Positions 17,733 through 26,296 of a DNA stretch of 64,000 nt are shown piece after piece; positions within the stretch are counted from its first letter, which is position 1; the number at the start of each line of letters is the position of its first letter. The notes below the pieces were generated by a model. The model had not been told where the DNA came from. It ran no database searches and worked only from the letters and a program-made list of their open reading frames with translations. A program made the translations under genes and the position numbers. Source of the stretch: JBJGXI01 sp045635475 (GTDB lineage: Bacteria; Bacillota; Bacilli; Bacillales; Amphibacillaceae); NCBI RefSeq assembly GCF_045635475.1, contig NZ_JBJGXI010000022.1, forward strand, positions 17,657 through 81,656. The letters run 5' to 3'.

Positions 17733-17942
17733 TTATTCTGCAGTTTTTGGTGGTTGGCACACGTCACATTTACGTTGATTTTTGTCTTTAAATTTTTTAA
17801 ATTGTTTTTCAAAATTGTTACCACATGCACATTTAAATAGTAATTTTTGAGAGAAACCATGATATTCTGTCGTTAGCAACTTACTTTCTGAATTTTTCTC
17901 TACAAATTCTTGAATCTTATCAATCGTCCATCGTTTATTCAT
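17733..17942 (-). CDS. Small zinc-ribbon-like protein, unknown function
   Basis: 69 residues with a likely four-cysteine metal site: FKCACGNNF near 38-46 and KCDVC near 58-62 (CxC and CxxC knuckles 18 residues apart). Basic overall. It has an AGAGGTG ribosome binding site eight bases from ATG and its own terminator, so it is a genuine gene. I do not recognise the family; the N-terminal WTIDKIQEFVEKN and the GNNFEKQFKKFK middle resemble zinc-ribbon modules of phage-associated proteins. It is downstream of clpP on the same strand but the clpP terminator intervenes. Confidence 0.7.
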   Translation of the reverse strand: MNKRWTIDKIQEFVEKNSESKLLTTEYHGFSQKLLFKCACGNNFEKQFKKFKDKNQRKCDVCQPPKTAE

Positions 17943-18081
17943 TTATTAGCACCTCTATAGTTGATTGCTGGATATCCTAGTATCCTCACAATTAGTAGTA
18001 TTGATATTCATCCTAGGTACTTTATTATAACATGAGCGAGTACACAATTAAAAAGTCTGAGAGTTTAAGTTATTGAAGAAC

Positions 18082-18120
18082 AAAAAACACGTAGATTCTA
18101 TTAGGAATCTACGTGTTTTT
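18082..18120 (-). terminator. Terminator of clpP
   Basis: Long perfect stem AAAACACGTAGATTC/GAATCTACGTGTTTT with a 7-base loop; T runs on both sides make it possibly bidirectional. Confidence 0.88.
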
Positions 18121-18130
18121 CCTTACGTGC

Positions 18131-18721
18131 TTATTCTGCAGGTTTTTTCTCCATTACTTTATCAATTAAACCATATTCTTTTGCTTTGTGTGCTTCCATG
18201 AAGTTATCGCGATCTGTATCGCGCTCGATTACTTCCATTGGTTGACCTGTACGTTCAGAAAGAATTGTGTTTAATTTTTTACGCATCTCGATGATTCGTT
18301 TTGCGTGAATCTGGATATCAGATGCTTGCCCTTGTGTGCCTCCTAGTGGTTGGTGAATCATTACTTCACTATTTGGTAGCGCATAACGTTTACCAGGCTC
18401 ACCTGCTGCTAGTAAGAATGCTCCCATGGATGCTGCCATACCGATACAAATTGTAGATACATTTGGTTTAATGAACTGCATTGTATCATAGATTGCCATT
18501 CCGGCAGTGATCGAGCCACCAGGGGAATTAATGTATAAAGAAATATCTTTCTCTGGATCTTCTGCTGCTAGGAAAAGTAGCTGTGCAACAATGCTGTTTG
18601 ATACGTTATCATCGATGCCGCTTCCTAACATAATAATACGGTCTTTTAATAGTCGTGAATAAATATCGTATGCACGTTCTCCGCGGTTAGTTTGTTCAAT
18701 AACTGTTGGAATTAGATTCAT
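18131..18721 (-). CDS. clpP: ATP-dependent Clp protease proteolytic subunit
   Basis: Serine protease core of ClpXP/ClpCP. 196 residues, standard length. Catalytic triad Ser98 (GMAASMG), His123 (MIHQP) and Asp172 (DTDRDNF) all present. ATG seven bases after AGGAGG. Single-gene transcription unit on the minus strand with its own terminator. A CtsR-type operator lies about 65 bp upstream, so heat-shock and protein-stress induction is expected. Confidence 0.97.
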   Translation of the reverse strand: MNLIPTVIEQTNRGERAYDIYSRLLKDRIIMLGSGIDDNVSNSIVAQLLFLAAEDPEKDISLYINSPGGSITAGMAIYDTMQFIKPNVSTICIGMAASMGAFLLAAGEPGKRYALPNSEVMIHQPLGGTQGQASDIQIHAKRIIEMRKKLNTILSERTGQPMEVIERDTDRDNFMEAHKAKEYGLIDKVMEKKPAE

Positions 18722-18786
18722 TCAATTTATCCTCCTTAAGCTTTGTTCAATATGCTTATTGTAACTAAGTACATCTTAAACTAAAT

Positions 18787-18803
18787 GGTCAATAAAGGTC
18801 AAA
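18787..18803 (-). promoter_or_regulatory. CtsR operator upstream of clpP
   Basis: Plus-strand GGTCAATAAAGGTCAAA matches the CtsR heptad direct repeat RGTCAAANANRGTCAAA with one mismatch. On the minus strand it overlaps a TTGACC -35-like element, as in other CtsR-controlled promoters. Confidence 0.82.
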
Positions 18804-18893
18804 CGATAAGCTGTTTACCTATTAAAAAATAAGGCTTCTTTCTAAAGGTTGTTGTTATTTCACGTAGTATCTAAACTCCTGCAAAATTTTGAG

Positions 18894-19361
18894 AGTGCTT
18901 GCACCGCTCCGGAAATGCACTTCGCTTTCCGCGGGGGGCTAGTGAGCCTCCTTGCGCTTTCGCGCTGCGGGGTCTCACTTAGACCCTTTCTTAAGGACTA
19001 CAGGCTAAAACCGTCCATGCCGGACAACGCCTGCATAACCCTTGCCGGGCCTCAGGAGTCGAAGTGCATTTCCTCCGCTATAAAGGTGATTGCTCTTTAT
19101 GACGGGTGATTGGAGCTCCAGGCAGTCGATCTTCGAAAATGAAAACCGCATTTTCTTCGTGCGGTGTAATTCGGGGAAGTTAATTCAAAGTCCTGCGGGA
19201 AAAGCGCGAGCTGAAGATCCACTCAGAAGCGCATTTTGGGACTGCGATTACTCGTCCCACCGAAAACATTTGCTTCTGAGTTAGCTGAAGCCGTGCCTGT
19301 TTAAAGAAAAACGCTTTAAACTAGCGTAAAGTGACTGCCTGGAGCGGAAATCACAAGCACT
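18894..19361. repeat. GC-rich nested palindromic repeat element (~470 bp)
   Basis: Outer arms: AGTGCTTGCACCGCTCC (18894-18910) pairs imperfectly with GGAGCGGAAATCACAAGCACT at 19341-19361 (only key bases GGAGCGG and CAAGCACT match). Inner perfect 13-bp arms GGAAATGCACTTC (18911-18923) and GAAGTGCATTTCC (19061-19073). Further hairpins are internal (CTCAGAAGC near 19221 with GCTTCTGAG near 19272; a GCGCTTTCGCGC block near 18954). Base composition is far more GC-rich than the flanks. Open frames inside it are by-products. It resembles dispersed GC-rich repeats seen in many Bacillaceae genomes. The following stretch 19362-19737 shows nothing recognisable. Confidence 0.7.
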
Positions 19362-19743
19362 ATGTCGCATTTTCATTTCAATTATGAAGTTTAAAAAACA
19401 ACAAACTTTACGAAAAAGCCAAAAATAATTATGTAGATAAGGTGAGCTTTTATCATCATAGTCCCTATATTACATCGTATGTATTAATTGTAGCGTAAAT
19501 TACCTAAATTCAGCGTTCCCTTTTTTACACAATATAAACATGGCAGCATAGGTTTTGTCAGTAGTAGGAATTGATTGATATTACTATAAAATGCCTATTT
19601 TCTACAATAGTGTGGTTTTAGAACTTAGTTAAATTTCCATAGAAAGCATAAAGGGTTCTGGTATTTTATGTTAAAGTTACATAAGAAGATTATGCAAAGA
19701 ATAGAAATTTATGTTGAATTTGAGGAGGGAGGCTGTACTGAAA

Positions 19744-20139
19744 ATGAATAAGTTACTTTTTAAAACGGTCATTGGTATTATTCTTCTAATGGTAATATCC
19801 TTAGTCCTTAAAGAGTATAAGGTAGTACTTAATTACAGTGGGGAAGGAATGATACTTTACGGACTTTTAATCAGTTTTCTCTACTTGTTATTCGGAATTT
19901 TAATTGAGTCAGAAAAAGTTAAAAAGATTATTGCTTTAAAAAAGGTTAAGGTAGATTGCGCTAAGGCTGTCCTTACGCTGATCCTTATTATATTTTCCAC
20001 TATACCATTTGGAAGTTGGATACTATGGTTTGGGATTGACGGTTTTAATGCCATCAATCCATTGAGAAGCTTAGAAATAAGAGCAATAATGGGTGTGTTG
20101 GCAGGAATCTTATTGGTCCGATCCCTTAGTGAAAACTAA
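19744..20139 (+). CDS. Small membrane protein, paralogue of the 37225 gene
   Basis: 131 residues with four hydrophobic segments (about 5-22, 35-55, 75-96, 113-127). The C-terminal end GVLAGILLVRSLSEN matches SVLAGTMLVRSFVDNK of the protein at 37225, and the overall layout (TM, TM with acidic loop, basic loop, TM, aromatic loop, TM) is the same, so the two are paralogues. Start ATG 19744 eleven bases after GGAGG; a CTG at 19738 also has good spacing and is the start type implied for the paralogue. Function unknown. Confidence 0.7.
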   Translation: MNKLLFKTVIGIILLMVISLVLKEYKVVLNYSGEGMILYGLLISFLYLLFGILIESEKVKKIIALKKVKVDCAKAVLTLILIIFSTIPFGSWILWFGIDGFNAINPLRSLEIRAIMGVLAGILLVRSLSEN

Positions 20140-20382
20140 GCTAAAAATCGCTTCCATACAAATGTTGACACGTTTATAGGAAATTTGCCATATCCACAAG
20201 ATTTACGAAAATAGACAAAAAATGCCTTGATTCCAATAGTGAAATCAAGACATAAGTCTATTAGCAATTTTTTGCAAGGTGTTTTTGTAATGATTTCCTA
20301 CATTTGTATTGAAATCCTTTATAACCTATGCAGACAAATACCTAGTGGTATGGGCACAATTTATAGATAGGAAAAACAGTAA

Positions 20383-20411
20383 TTGAAATAAGCAGCGCTA
20401 TCGGTTATAAT
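20383..20411 (+). promoter_or_regulatory. Promoter of tRNA-Arg
   Basis: TTGAAA and consensus TATAAT separated by 17 bp, ending 32 bp before the tRNA. The rest of the 20140-20443 gap holds only a CTTGATT/AATCAAG hairpin near 20223 without a T run. Confidence 0.75.
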
Positions 20412-20443
20412 GGTTTTTGTCACAAATTTAATAAAGTTGTCTT

Positions 20444-20516
20444 GCGCCCGTAGCTCAGGGGATAGAGCATTGGTTTCCGGTACCAAGAGTCGGGGGTTCA
20501 AATCCCTCCGGGCGCG
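20444..20516 (+). tRNA. tRNA-Arg (anticodon CCG)
   Basis: Complete cloverleaf: acceptor GCGCCCG/CGGGCGC, D arm GCTC...GAGC, anticodon stem TTGGT/ACCAA with loop TTCCGGT giving anticodon CCG (reads CGG), T arm GGGGG-TTCAAAT-CCCTC, discriminator G. The 3' CCA is not encoded. Single-gene unit between a strong promoter and a strong terminator. Confidence 0.96.
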
Positions 20517-20532
20517 TTACATTATTTCCAGT

Positions 20533-20576
20533 AAGCCAAGGACCTCCATATGATATGGAGGTCCTTGGCTTTTTTC
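20533..20576 (+). terminator. Strong terminator after tRNA-Arg
   Basis: An 18-bp stem (AAGCCAAGGACCTCCATA and its complement) with a 3-4 base loop followed by six Ts. Confidence 0.92.
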
Positions 20577-20647
20577 TTACGCAATCATACTATTTCGGAT
20601 TACTCCAAAGTTTTGCTAAAATGACACTATTGAACTTGGAGGTAGCT

Positions 20648-21745
20648 ATGAAAAATAATAATTTACAGCGTTTGGAAAATGCTGAGTTAATACAAGAAGC
20701 AGCATCCTTTATAAGAACGTGTTACTTCGAACTTGGGAAAAACGAGATTCAGATTGAGCAACGAATAGATGAAGTGATTTCAGAAATTAACGAAACGGGA
20801 ACCTATAAGCATAGTTTTGAGGAATTGAGTCATGGAGCAAAAATGGCCTGGCGCAATTCCAATCGTTGCATTGGACGGTTGTTTTGGAATCGCTTGAAGG
20901 TGATTGATGCTAGAGAGATCACCGAGGCGTCTGATGTGTTTGATTTGCTTTTTAAGCATATTGTGTTTGCTACAAATAATGGTAAAGTCCAGTCTGCGAT
21001 TACGATATTTAATGCAGATGCAGGTAACAATCGGACAGTGAGAATCTGGAACCATCAGCTATTACGCTATGCAGGCTATCAAACCGCAGACGGTATCATC
21101 GGTGATCCGGCGTCTGTGGCATTTACGGAGCGATGCATGGAGCTTGGCTGGGAGGGAAAGTTTGGTGCGTTTGATATCCTTCCATTAGTGGTGCAAATAG
21201 ATGAGGATGAACCTCAATGGATGGATATTCCGGCCGATATTATTGTTGAAGTTGTGATCGAGCACCCTAATCATGACCTTTTTGGCGAACGAGAAGTGAA
21301 GTGGTATGCAGTGCCGATTATTGCAGATATGCGTCTTGAGATTGGCGGGATCAACTATGGCTGTGCCCCTTTTAACGGCTGGTATATGGGCACGGAGATT
21401 GGAGCTAGAAACCTTGCAGATACAGATCGGTACAATTTGTTGCCGGCCGTTGCTGAGCATTTAGGGTTGGACACAAATTCAAACCGTTCTTTGTGGAAAG
21501 ACGAAGCGCTAGTCGAACTGAACAAAGCTGTTCTCCAATCTTTCCAAAAAGCAGGCGTTACGATCGTTGACCACCATACGGCAGCACAGCAGTTTAAGAT
21601 GTTTGAAGAAAAAGAGGCAAAAGCAGAACGAGAGCTCACTGGCAGGTGGTCATGGTTAATTCCACCACTGTCACCTGCGTCTACACATATTTTTCATAGC
21701 CATTATGATGATCTGACGCAGAAGCCTAATTTCTTTCATCAGTAA
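20648..21745 (+). CDS. nos: Bacterial nitric oxide synthase oxygenase
   Basis: Oxygenase-only NO synthase converting arginine to citrulline and NO with tetrahydro(bio)pterin/folate and electrons from cellular flavodoxins. 365 residues, normal for bacterial NOS, no reductase domain. Haem-ligand Cys74 in WRNSNRCIGRLFW; substrate-site block GWYMGTEIGARNL and Glu for arginine binding; C-terminal SWLIPPLSPASTHIFHSHY. Start ATG 20648 right after GGAGGT; a longer frame from 20555 would start inside the tRNA terminator and is rejected. Monocistronic. Confidence 0.97.
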   Translation: MKNNNLQRLENAELIQEAASFIRTCYFELGKNEIQIEQRIDEVISEINETGTYKHSFEELSHGAKMAWRNSNRCIGRLFWNRLKVIDAREITEASDVFDLLFKHIVFATNNGKVQSAITIFNADAGNNRTVRIWNHQLLRYAGYQTADGIIGDPASVAFTERCMELGWEGKFGAFDILPLVVQIDEDEPQWMDIPADIIVEVVIEHPNHDLFGEREVKWYAVPIIADMRLEIGGINYGCAPFNGWYMGTEIGARNLADTDRYNLLPAVAEHLGLDTNSNRSLWKDEALVELNKAVLQSFQKAGVTIVDHHTAAQQFKMFEEKEAKAERELTGRWSWLIPPLSPASTHIFHSHYDDLTQKPNFFHQ

Positions 21746-21848
21746 AGGACATGTATGGTTATTATCATAATATTTGTTAATGATTCTGTAGAGTAATTAT
21801 GAAATTGATTCAGTTATCTTAATTTTACAACTTTTTATACTTTTTATA

Positions 21849-21877
21849 TTGACAGTCGAATTTCTGCGTGCTAAACT
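21849..21877 (+). promoter_or_regulatory. Promoter of metX
   Basis: Consensus TTGACA and TAAACT with 17-bp spacing, about 50 bp before the S-box leader. Confidence 0.75.
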
Positions 21878-21925
21878 TCGTATTAATGAAATTGATAATT
21901 TAAATTAATTGAATAGTAATTCGTT

Positions 21926-22040
21926 TTCTTATCCAGAGAGGTGGAGGGACTGGCCCGATGAAACCCGGCAACCATTAAGTATTTTTATATACTTGAAAAG
22001 GTGCCAATTCCTGCGAGCGTTATGCTTGGGAGATAAGAGA
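21926..22040 (+). ncRNA. SAM-I (S-box) riboswitch, first copy
   Basis: P1 strands CTTATC/GATAAG, then AGAGAGGTGGAGGGACTGGC and CCCGATGAAACCCGGCAACC, with the GGTGCCAATTCCTG block: all conserved S-box segments are present. A terminator follows at 22059. High SAM should terminate transcription ahead of metX. Confidence 0.96.
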
Positions 22041-22058
22041 GACTAACTTTATTAGTAT

Positions 22059-22088
22059 GCCTCTCTGTTTCCGCAGAGAGGCTTTTTT
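22059..22088 (+). terminator. Riboswitch-controlled terminator before metX
   Basis: Stem GCCTCTCTG/CAGAGAGGC followed by six Ts; expression platform of the S-box. Confidence 0.9.
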
Positions 22089-22125
22089 GATGGATATTTT
22101 CTTGGAAGGGTGGTAGGTGACGCCG

Positions 22126-23214
22126 ATGAAAGCAACAGTCGCCACATTTAGGGAGACAGGGACAATTGATATTGGTGAACTCGTATTGGAATCAGGAAAG
22201 ACTCTTCCGAAAGTAGAGCTAGCCTATGAACGAATTGGTTCAACGTCTGATCCTGTTATTCTTATATGCCATGCTTTAACTGGTAGTCAGCATGCTGTAG
22301 GAACGGAAGAAAGCCCTGGCTATTGGGCAAATTTAATTAAATCTGGTGGTTATATTGATTCCGACCAGTTTCAAACGATTTCGTTTAACGTATTAGGTGG
22401 ATGCAATGGTAGCACGGGTCCATTGAGTATTAATCCAATCACAGGAGAAGCTTATCGTACCGATTTTCCTTTTGTTACGGTACGTGACATGGTGAATGCA
22501 CAATATAAAGCATTAAAGCAGTTAGGAATTGATCATGTAAAGGCAGTTACTGGCGGATCGCTCGGTGGCATGCAGGCGCTAGAATGGGGAATTTTATATC
22601 CCGATTATATGGATCTATTATTTCCGGTAGCCGTAACACCTTACCTAAACGATTATGCAATTGCATTTAATAACATTGCTCGATTAGCTATCCTGCAAGA
22701 TCCAAAATGGAACAACGGTAATTACACTGCTGAAACGATTCCAGAGCACGGGCTTAGCTTAGCGAGAATGATTGGTATGATCACGTATCGCTCCGGAGAT
22801 TTATTTAATGAACGCTTTGGACGTGAGCAGCGAGCACCAGCAGGAGTTGCGCATGAAGAGATAGCTTATGAAATTGAATCTTACCTTGATTATCAAGGTA
22901 AAAAATTAACAAAACGGTTTGATGCCAACAGTTACTTGTATTTATTAAAAGCGATGGATACGTACGATATTGGTCGCGATCGTGGCGGATGGAAAAAAGC
23001 AGCTGCACTAATAGAAGCACCAATTTACTCGATTAGTTATAGCGGTGATTTACTCTTCCCGCCAAGAGAATTAAACGCCTTTATCAGCCATATGCAAAGG
23101 CTAGGCAAGGAAGCAACCTATTATGAAGTAGGAACGAAATTTGGTCATGATGGGTTTCTTGTAGAATTTGAAAAATGGGCACCGATTATCCAAAGTAAGT
23201 TAACGACGAATTAA
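22126..23214 (+). CDS. metX: Homoserine O-acetyltransferase MetX
   Basis: Alpha/beta-hydrolase that acylates homoserine (acetyl-CoA donor by family default) to start methionine synthesis. 362 residues. Nucleophile serine in GGSLGGMQALEW; catalytic Asp in SYSGDLLFPPRE and His in KFGHDGFLVE near the C-terminus. Start ATG 22126 five bases after AGGTGA; GTG 22117 is an in-frame alternative. Preceded by an S-box riboswitch with promoter; followed within 30 bp by a second S-box. The donor (acetyl or succinyl) cannot be settled by eye. Confidence 0.93.
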   Translation: MKATVATFRETGTIDIGELVLESGKTLPKVELAYERIGSTSDPVILICHALTGSQHAVGTEESPGYWANLIKSGGYIDSDQFQTISFNVLGGCNGSTGPLSINPITGEAYRTDFPFVTVRDMVNAQYKALKQLGIDHVKAVTGGSLGGMQALEWGILYPDYMDLLFPVAVTPYLNDYAIAFNNIARLAILQDPKWNNGNYTAETIPEHGLSLARMIGMITYRSGDLFNERFGREQRAPAGVAHEEIAYEIESYLDYQGKKLTKRFDANSYLYLLKAMDTYDIGRDRGGWKKAAALIEAPIYSISYSGDLLFPPRELNAFISHMQRLGKEATYYEVGTKFGHDGFLVEFEKWAPIIQSKLTTN

Positions 23215-23243
23215 GGTGTTCAAAAAAAGTGAATAGATATGGA

Positions 23244-23359
23244 TCTCTTATCCAGAGAGGCGGAGGGACTGGCCCGACGAAGCCCGGCAACCATTAAGCT
23301 ATACGTAGCTTGAGAAGGTGCTAAATCCTGCAGGAATATTATTCCTGGCAGATAAGAGG
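23244..23359 (+). ncRNA. SAM-I (S-box) riboswitch, second copy
   Basis: CTCTTATC/GATAAGAG P1 with AGAGGCGGAGGGACTGGCCC, GAAGCCCGGCAACC and GGTGCTAAATCCTGC segments. Clearly related to the copy 1.3 kb upstream; it gives the metY-ssu-acs operon its own control. Confidence 0.96.
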
Positions 23360-23375
23360 AGGAATGAAATATTAT

Positions 23376-23403
23376 GCCCTCTTCTTTGGAAGAGGGTTTT
23401 TTT
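23376..23403 (+). terminator. Riboswitch-controlled terminator before metY
   Basis: Stem CCCTCTTC/GAAGAGGG followed by seven Ts. Confidence 0.9.
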
Positions 23404-23435
23404 ATACAGCAAAATTTACTTAGGGGGAATTTACA

Positions 23436-25229
23436 ATGACTGAACATAATACAACGTACGATTTAGAAACACTAACACTACACGGCGGGCAGGCACCCGA
23501 CCCAACAACAGGCTCAAGAGCAGTACCAATCTATCAAACAACTTCTTACGTATTTCACGATACAGAGCACGCCGAGCGATTATTCGCACTAGATGAGCCA
23601 GGGAATATTTATTCGCGTATCGGTAACCCAACGGTCGATGTGTTTGAGAAACGAATGGCGCTTCTAGAGGATGGGGTTGCGGCAGTAGCAACTTCTTCCG
23701 GGATGTCAGCTATTACACTATCAATCTTGAATCTGGCAAGTGCAGGAGATGAAATTGTTGCCGGTACGAACCTGTACGGTGGAACATACAATCTTTTCGC
23801 AATCACACTGCCAAGGTACGGCATCAATGTTAAATTCGTTGATCCAACCAATCCGGAAAATTTTAAAGAAGCGATCAATGAGAAAACAAAAGCGGTGTTC
23901 GGCGAAATAATTGGTAATCCAGGATTACAAGTGTTGGACGTAGAAGCGGTCGCAGCGATTGCTCATGATGCAGGAGTTCCACTAATTGTCGATAATACAT
24001 TCGCAACACCGTATGTGTGTAAGCCAATTACCTTAGGTGCAGATATCGTTGTACATTCTGCTACAAAATGGATTGGCGGACACGGAACATCAATCGGCGG
24101 CATCATTATCGATGGCGGACGCTTTAACTGGAATTCAGAAAAGTACCCAACCTTTACACAACCAGATCCAAGCTATAACGGAATACAGTACGCCGTTGAT
24201 TTTGGAACACTAGCTTTTATTACGAAGGTTCGTGTGCAATTACTTCGCGATTTCGGGGCAGCACTTAGTCCTTATAATGCATTTCAGCTTATCCAAGGAT
24301 TAGAAACATTGCATTTACGAGTGGAGCGCCATAACCGTAATGCTGCAGAGCTTGCGACTCACTTGGAAAATCATCCTGCAGTAGATTGGGTTAGCTACCC
24401 AGGATTAGAGAGTCATCCGTCACACGAGCTTTCTAAACGAATCTTGAAAGACGGCTTTGGTTCGATGATTGTGTTCGGTATAAAAGGTGGAAAAGAAGCA
24501 GGAAGAAAGCTGATTAATAATGTGTCACTTTGGTCACACGTAGCAAACGTAGGGGACGCGAAATCATTAATCATACATCCAGCATCAACAACACACCAAC
24601 AGTTATCGAAGCAGCAGCTTGAAGAAACAGGCGTTAAAGAAGAACTTGTTCGCCTATCTGTTGGTATTGAGTCAGTAAGAGACATTACAAACGATTTAGA
24701 TCAAGCATTAGTGAAGGCAACTGGTATTGGAGCATCTGAAAAAACAGAAGTTGTTGTAAATGATGAAGGTGTCATCAAGTGGGCGTTAAGCAGTGCCAAC
24801 GAACGAACAATAGTGGATGGCAAGGAAGTTACTCGCCAAAAAACATTGGCAGTTGTCGGACTAAGCGGTAAAGAAGCAAGACCAAGCTACCGGTTAGCAA
24901 GAAAAATGCAACGTCTTGGTTATAAAATTATTCCGGTTAATCCGAGAGAGACCGAAATTCTTGGTGAAACAGCATATCCAGATTTGAAGAGCGTCCCAGA
25001 ACCAATTGATATTGTGCAAGTATTTAGAAGCCCAGAAGCAGCAATCGGAATTGCCCATGAAGCAGTTGAAGTGAAGCCGAAGATCTTTTGGTTGCAGGAA
25101 GGTGTTGTGTCACCGGAAGCAGCAGAGATTGCAAGAGATGCAGGTTTACAAGTGGTGCATAACCGATGTACGTATAAAGAAGCACAGCGTTTAAGAGGAA
25201 CAATCAGCACGTATGCATGTGAAATTTAA
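23436..25229 (+). CDS. metY: O-acetylhomoserine sulfhydrylase fused to a CoA-binding domain
   Basis: 597 residues. About 1-430 is a Cys/Met-metabolism PLP enzyme that makes homocysteine from O-acetylhomoserine and sulfide: YQTTSYVF, SSGMSAI, IVDNTFATP and the PLP-lysine motif SATKWIGGHGTSIGG. About 460-590 is a separate Rossmann CoA-binding domain (LAVVGLSGKEARPSYRLARKMQ, PVNPRETEILG, VHNRCTYKEAQRL) of the YccU/CoA_binding_2 type, normally a stand-alone protein. The frame is continuous through a short linker, so this is a real fusion rather than two genes. Under S-box control; ATG after AGGGGG. Function of the C-terminal domain in the enzyme is unknown. Confidence 0.93.
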   Translation: MTEHNTTYDLETLTLHGGQAPDPTTGSRAVPIYQTTSYVFHDTEHAERLFALDEPGNIYSRIGNPTVDVFEKRMALLEDGVAAVATSSGMSAITLSILNLASAGDEIVAGTNLYGGTYNLFAITLPRYGINVKFVDPTNPENFKEAINEKTKAVFGEIIGNPGLQVLDVEAVAAIAHDAGVPLIVDNTFATPYVCKPITLGADIVVHSATKWIGGHGTSIGGIIIDGGRFNWNSEKYPTFTQPDPSYNGIQYAVDFGTLAFITKVRVQLLRDFGAALSPYNAFQLIQGLETLHLRVERHNRNAAELATHLENHPAVDWVSYPGLESHPSHELSKRILKDGFGSMIVFGIKGGKEAGRKLINNVSLWSHVANVGDAKSLIIHPASTTHQQLSKQQLEETGVKEELVRLSVGIESVRDITNDLDQALVKATGIGASEKTEVVVNDEGVIKWALSSANERTIVDGKEVTRQKTLAVVGLSGKEARPSYRLARKMQRLGYKIIPVNPRETEILGETAYPDLKSVPEPIDIVQVFRSPEAAIGIAHEAVEVKPKIFWLQEGVVSPEAAEIARDAGLQVVHNRCTYKEAQRLRGTISTYACEI

Positions 25230-25253
25230 TTAAAAAAACTAGGGGGATTTACA

Positions 25254-26258
25254 ATGAAAAAAAGACCATTGATAGATATTAGAAGTTTTTTGGCGATTGT
25301 TGTATTAGGATTAGTGATTGTTTTGGCTACAGGATGCTCTAGCTCGAATGCAAGCTCAGAAGGAAAACCAGAACAAATTAGACTGGATTACGCGTATTAC
25401 TCTCCAACAAGTTTAGTATTGAAAAAGTTTGGCTGGGCTGAGGAAGAATTTGCAGATGATGATATTGAAGTTACATGGGCATTAAGCCAAGGAAGTAACA
25501 AAGCTCTTGAATTCTTAAATAGTGACAGTGTTGATTTTGGCTCAACAGCAGGTGCTGCGGCATTAATGTCCAAAGCAAATGGCGCACCGATCAAGAACGT
25601 GTACATTTATTCGAAGCCAGAATGGACGGCAATGGTGACGAATCCAGATTCAGGTATCACGTCTCTACAGGATTTGCGTGGTAAAGAGGTTGCAGCAACA
25701 ATTGGAACTGACCCTTATATTTTCTTACTTCGTTCACTAGCAGCAGAAGGTGTACCGGTAGATGAAGTAGAAATTGTCAATTTGCAGCATGGTGATGGCG
25801 CATCTGCACTTGCATCTGGTTCCGTTGATGCATGGGCTGGCTTGGATCCGCACATGGCACGATTAGAACTAGAATCTGGAGCAGAGCTATTTTACCGAAA
25901 TGCAGATTTCAACACGTATGGTTTCCTTAACGTAAGAGAAGAATTTGCGGAAAATTATCCTGACTATGTGAACCGCGTGATCAAAGTTTATGAGAAAGCT
26001 AGAAACTGGATCATAGAAAATCCAGAAGAAGCAGCAGAATTACTAGCGGAAGAAGCTGGGATTGACGTAGAAGTGGCGAAAAAGCAATTAGAGCGAAATG
26101 ATTTCTCAGAGCCAATACCAGGCGATGTTCATTACGAAGCAATTGTTGCTGCTGGTAAGGTATTACAAGAAGGCGAAGTTATTGAAGCGGATGTAGATGT
26201 GGAAGCTTTAACTACTGAGCTAATTGAGTCTACCTATGCAGAAGAGGTTATCGAGTAA
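25254..26258 (+). CDS. ssuA: ABC transporter substrate-binding lipoprotein, sulfonate type
   Basis: 334-residue SsuA/NrtA/TauA-type solute-binding lipoprotein. The signal peptide ends with lipobox LATGC (Cys near residue 28). Contains the family pattern QGSNKALEFLNSDSVDFGSTAG, IGTDPYIFLLRSL and LASGSVDAWAGLDPH. Aliphatic sulfonate or related organosulfur uptake is inferred from family and from the S-box operon. ATG after AGGGGG, 24 bp after metY. Lgt at 6171 would lipidate it. Confidence 0.88.
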   Translation: MKKRPLIDIRSFLAIVVLGLVIVLATGCSSSNASSEGKPEQIRLDYAYYSPTSLVLKKFGWAEEEFADDDIEVTWALSQGSNKALEFLNSDSVDFGSTAGAAALMSKANGAPIKNVYIYSKPEWTAMVTNPDSGITSLQDLRGKEVAATIGTDPYIFLLRSLAAEGVPVDEVEIVNLQHGDGASALASGSVDAWAGLDPHMARLELESGAELFYRNADFNTYGFLNVREEFAENYPDYVNRVIKVYEKARNWIIENPEEAAELLAEEAGIDVEVAKKQLERNDFSEPIPGDVHYEAIVAAGKVLQEGEVIEADVDVEALTTELIESTYAEEVIE

Positions 26259-26296
26259 GCAAACTAGATTTACGGAAAAGATAGGAGGGAATCAAC

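Noticed and set aside
18849..19284. Two open frames of 86 and 64 codons in the GC-rich repeat
   Set aside because: They arise from the palindromic GC-rich element, lack ribosome binding sites and have no protein-like composition.
20555..20647. N-terminal extension of NO synthase
   Set aside because: It would start inside the tRNA-Arg terminator and covers the GGAGGT ribosome binding site of the ATG at 20648.
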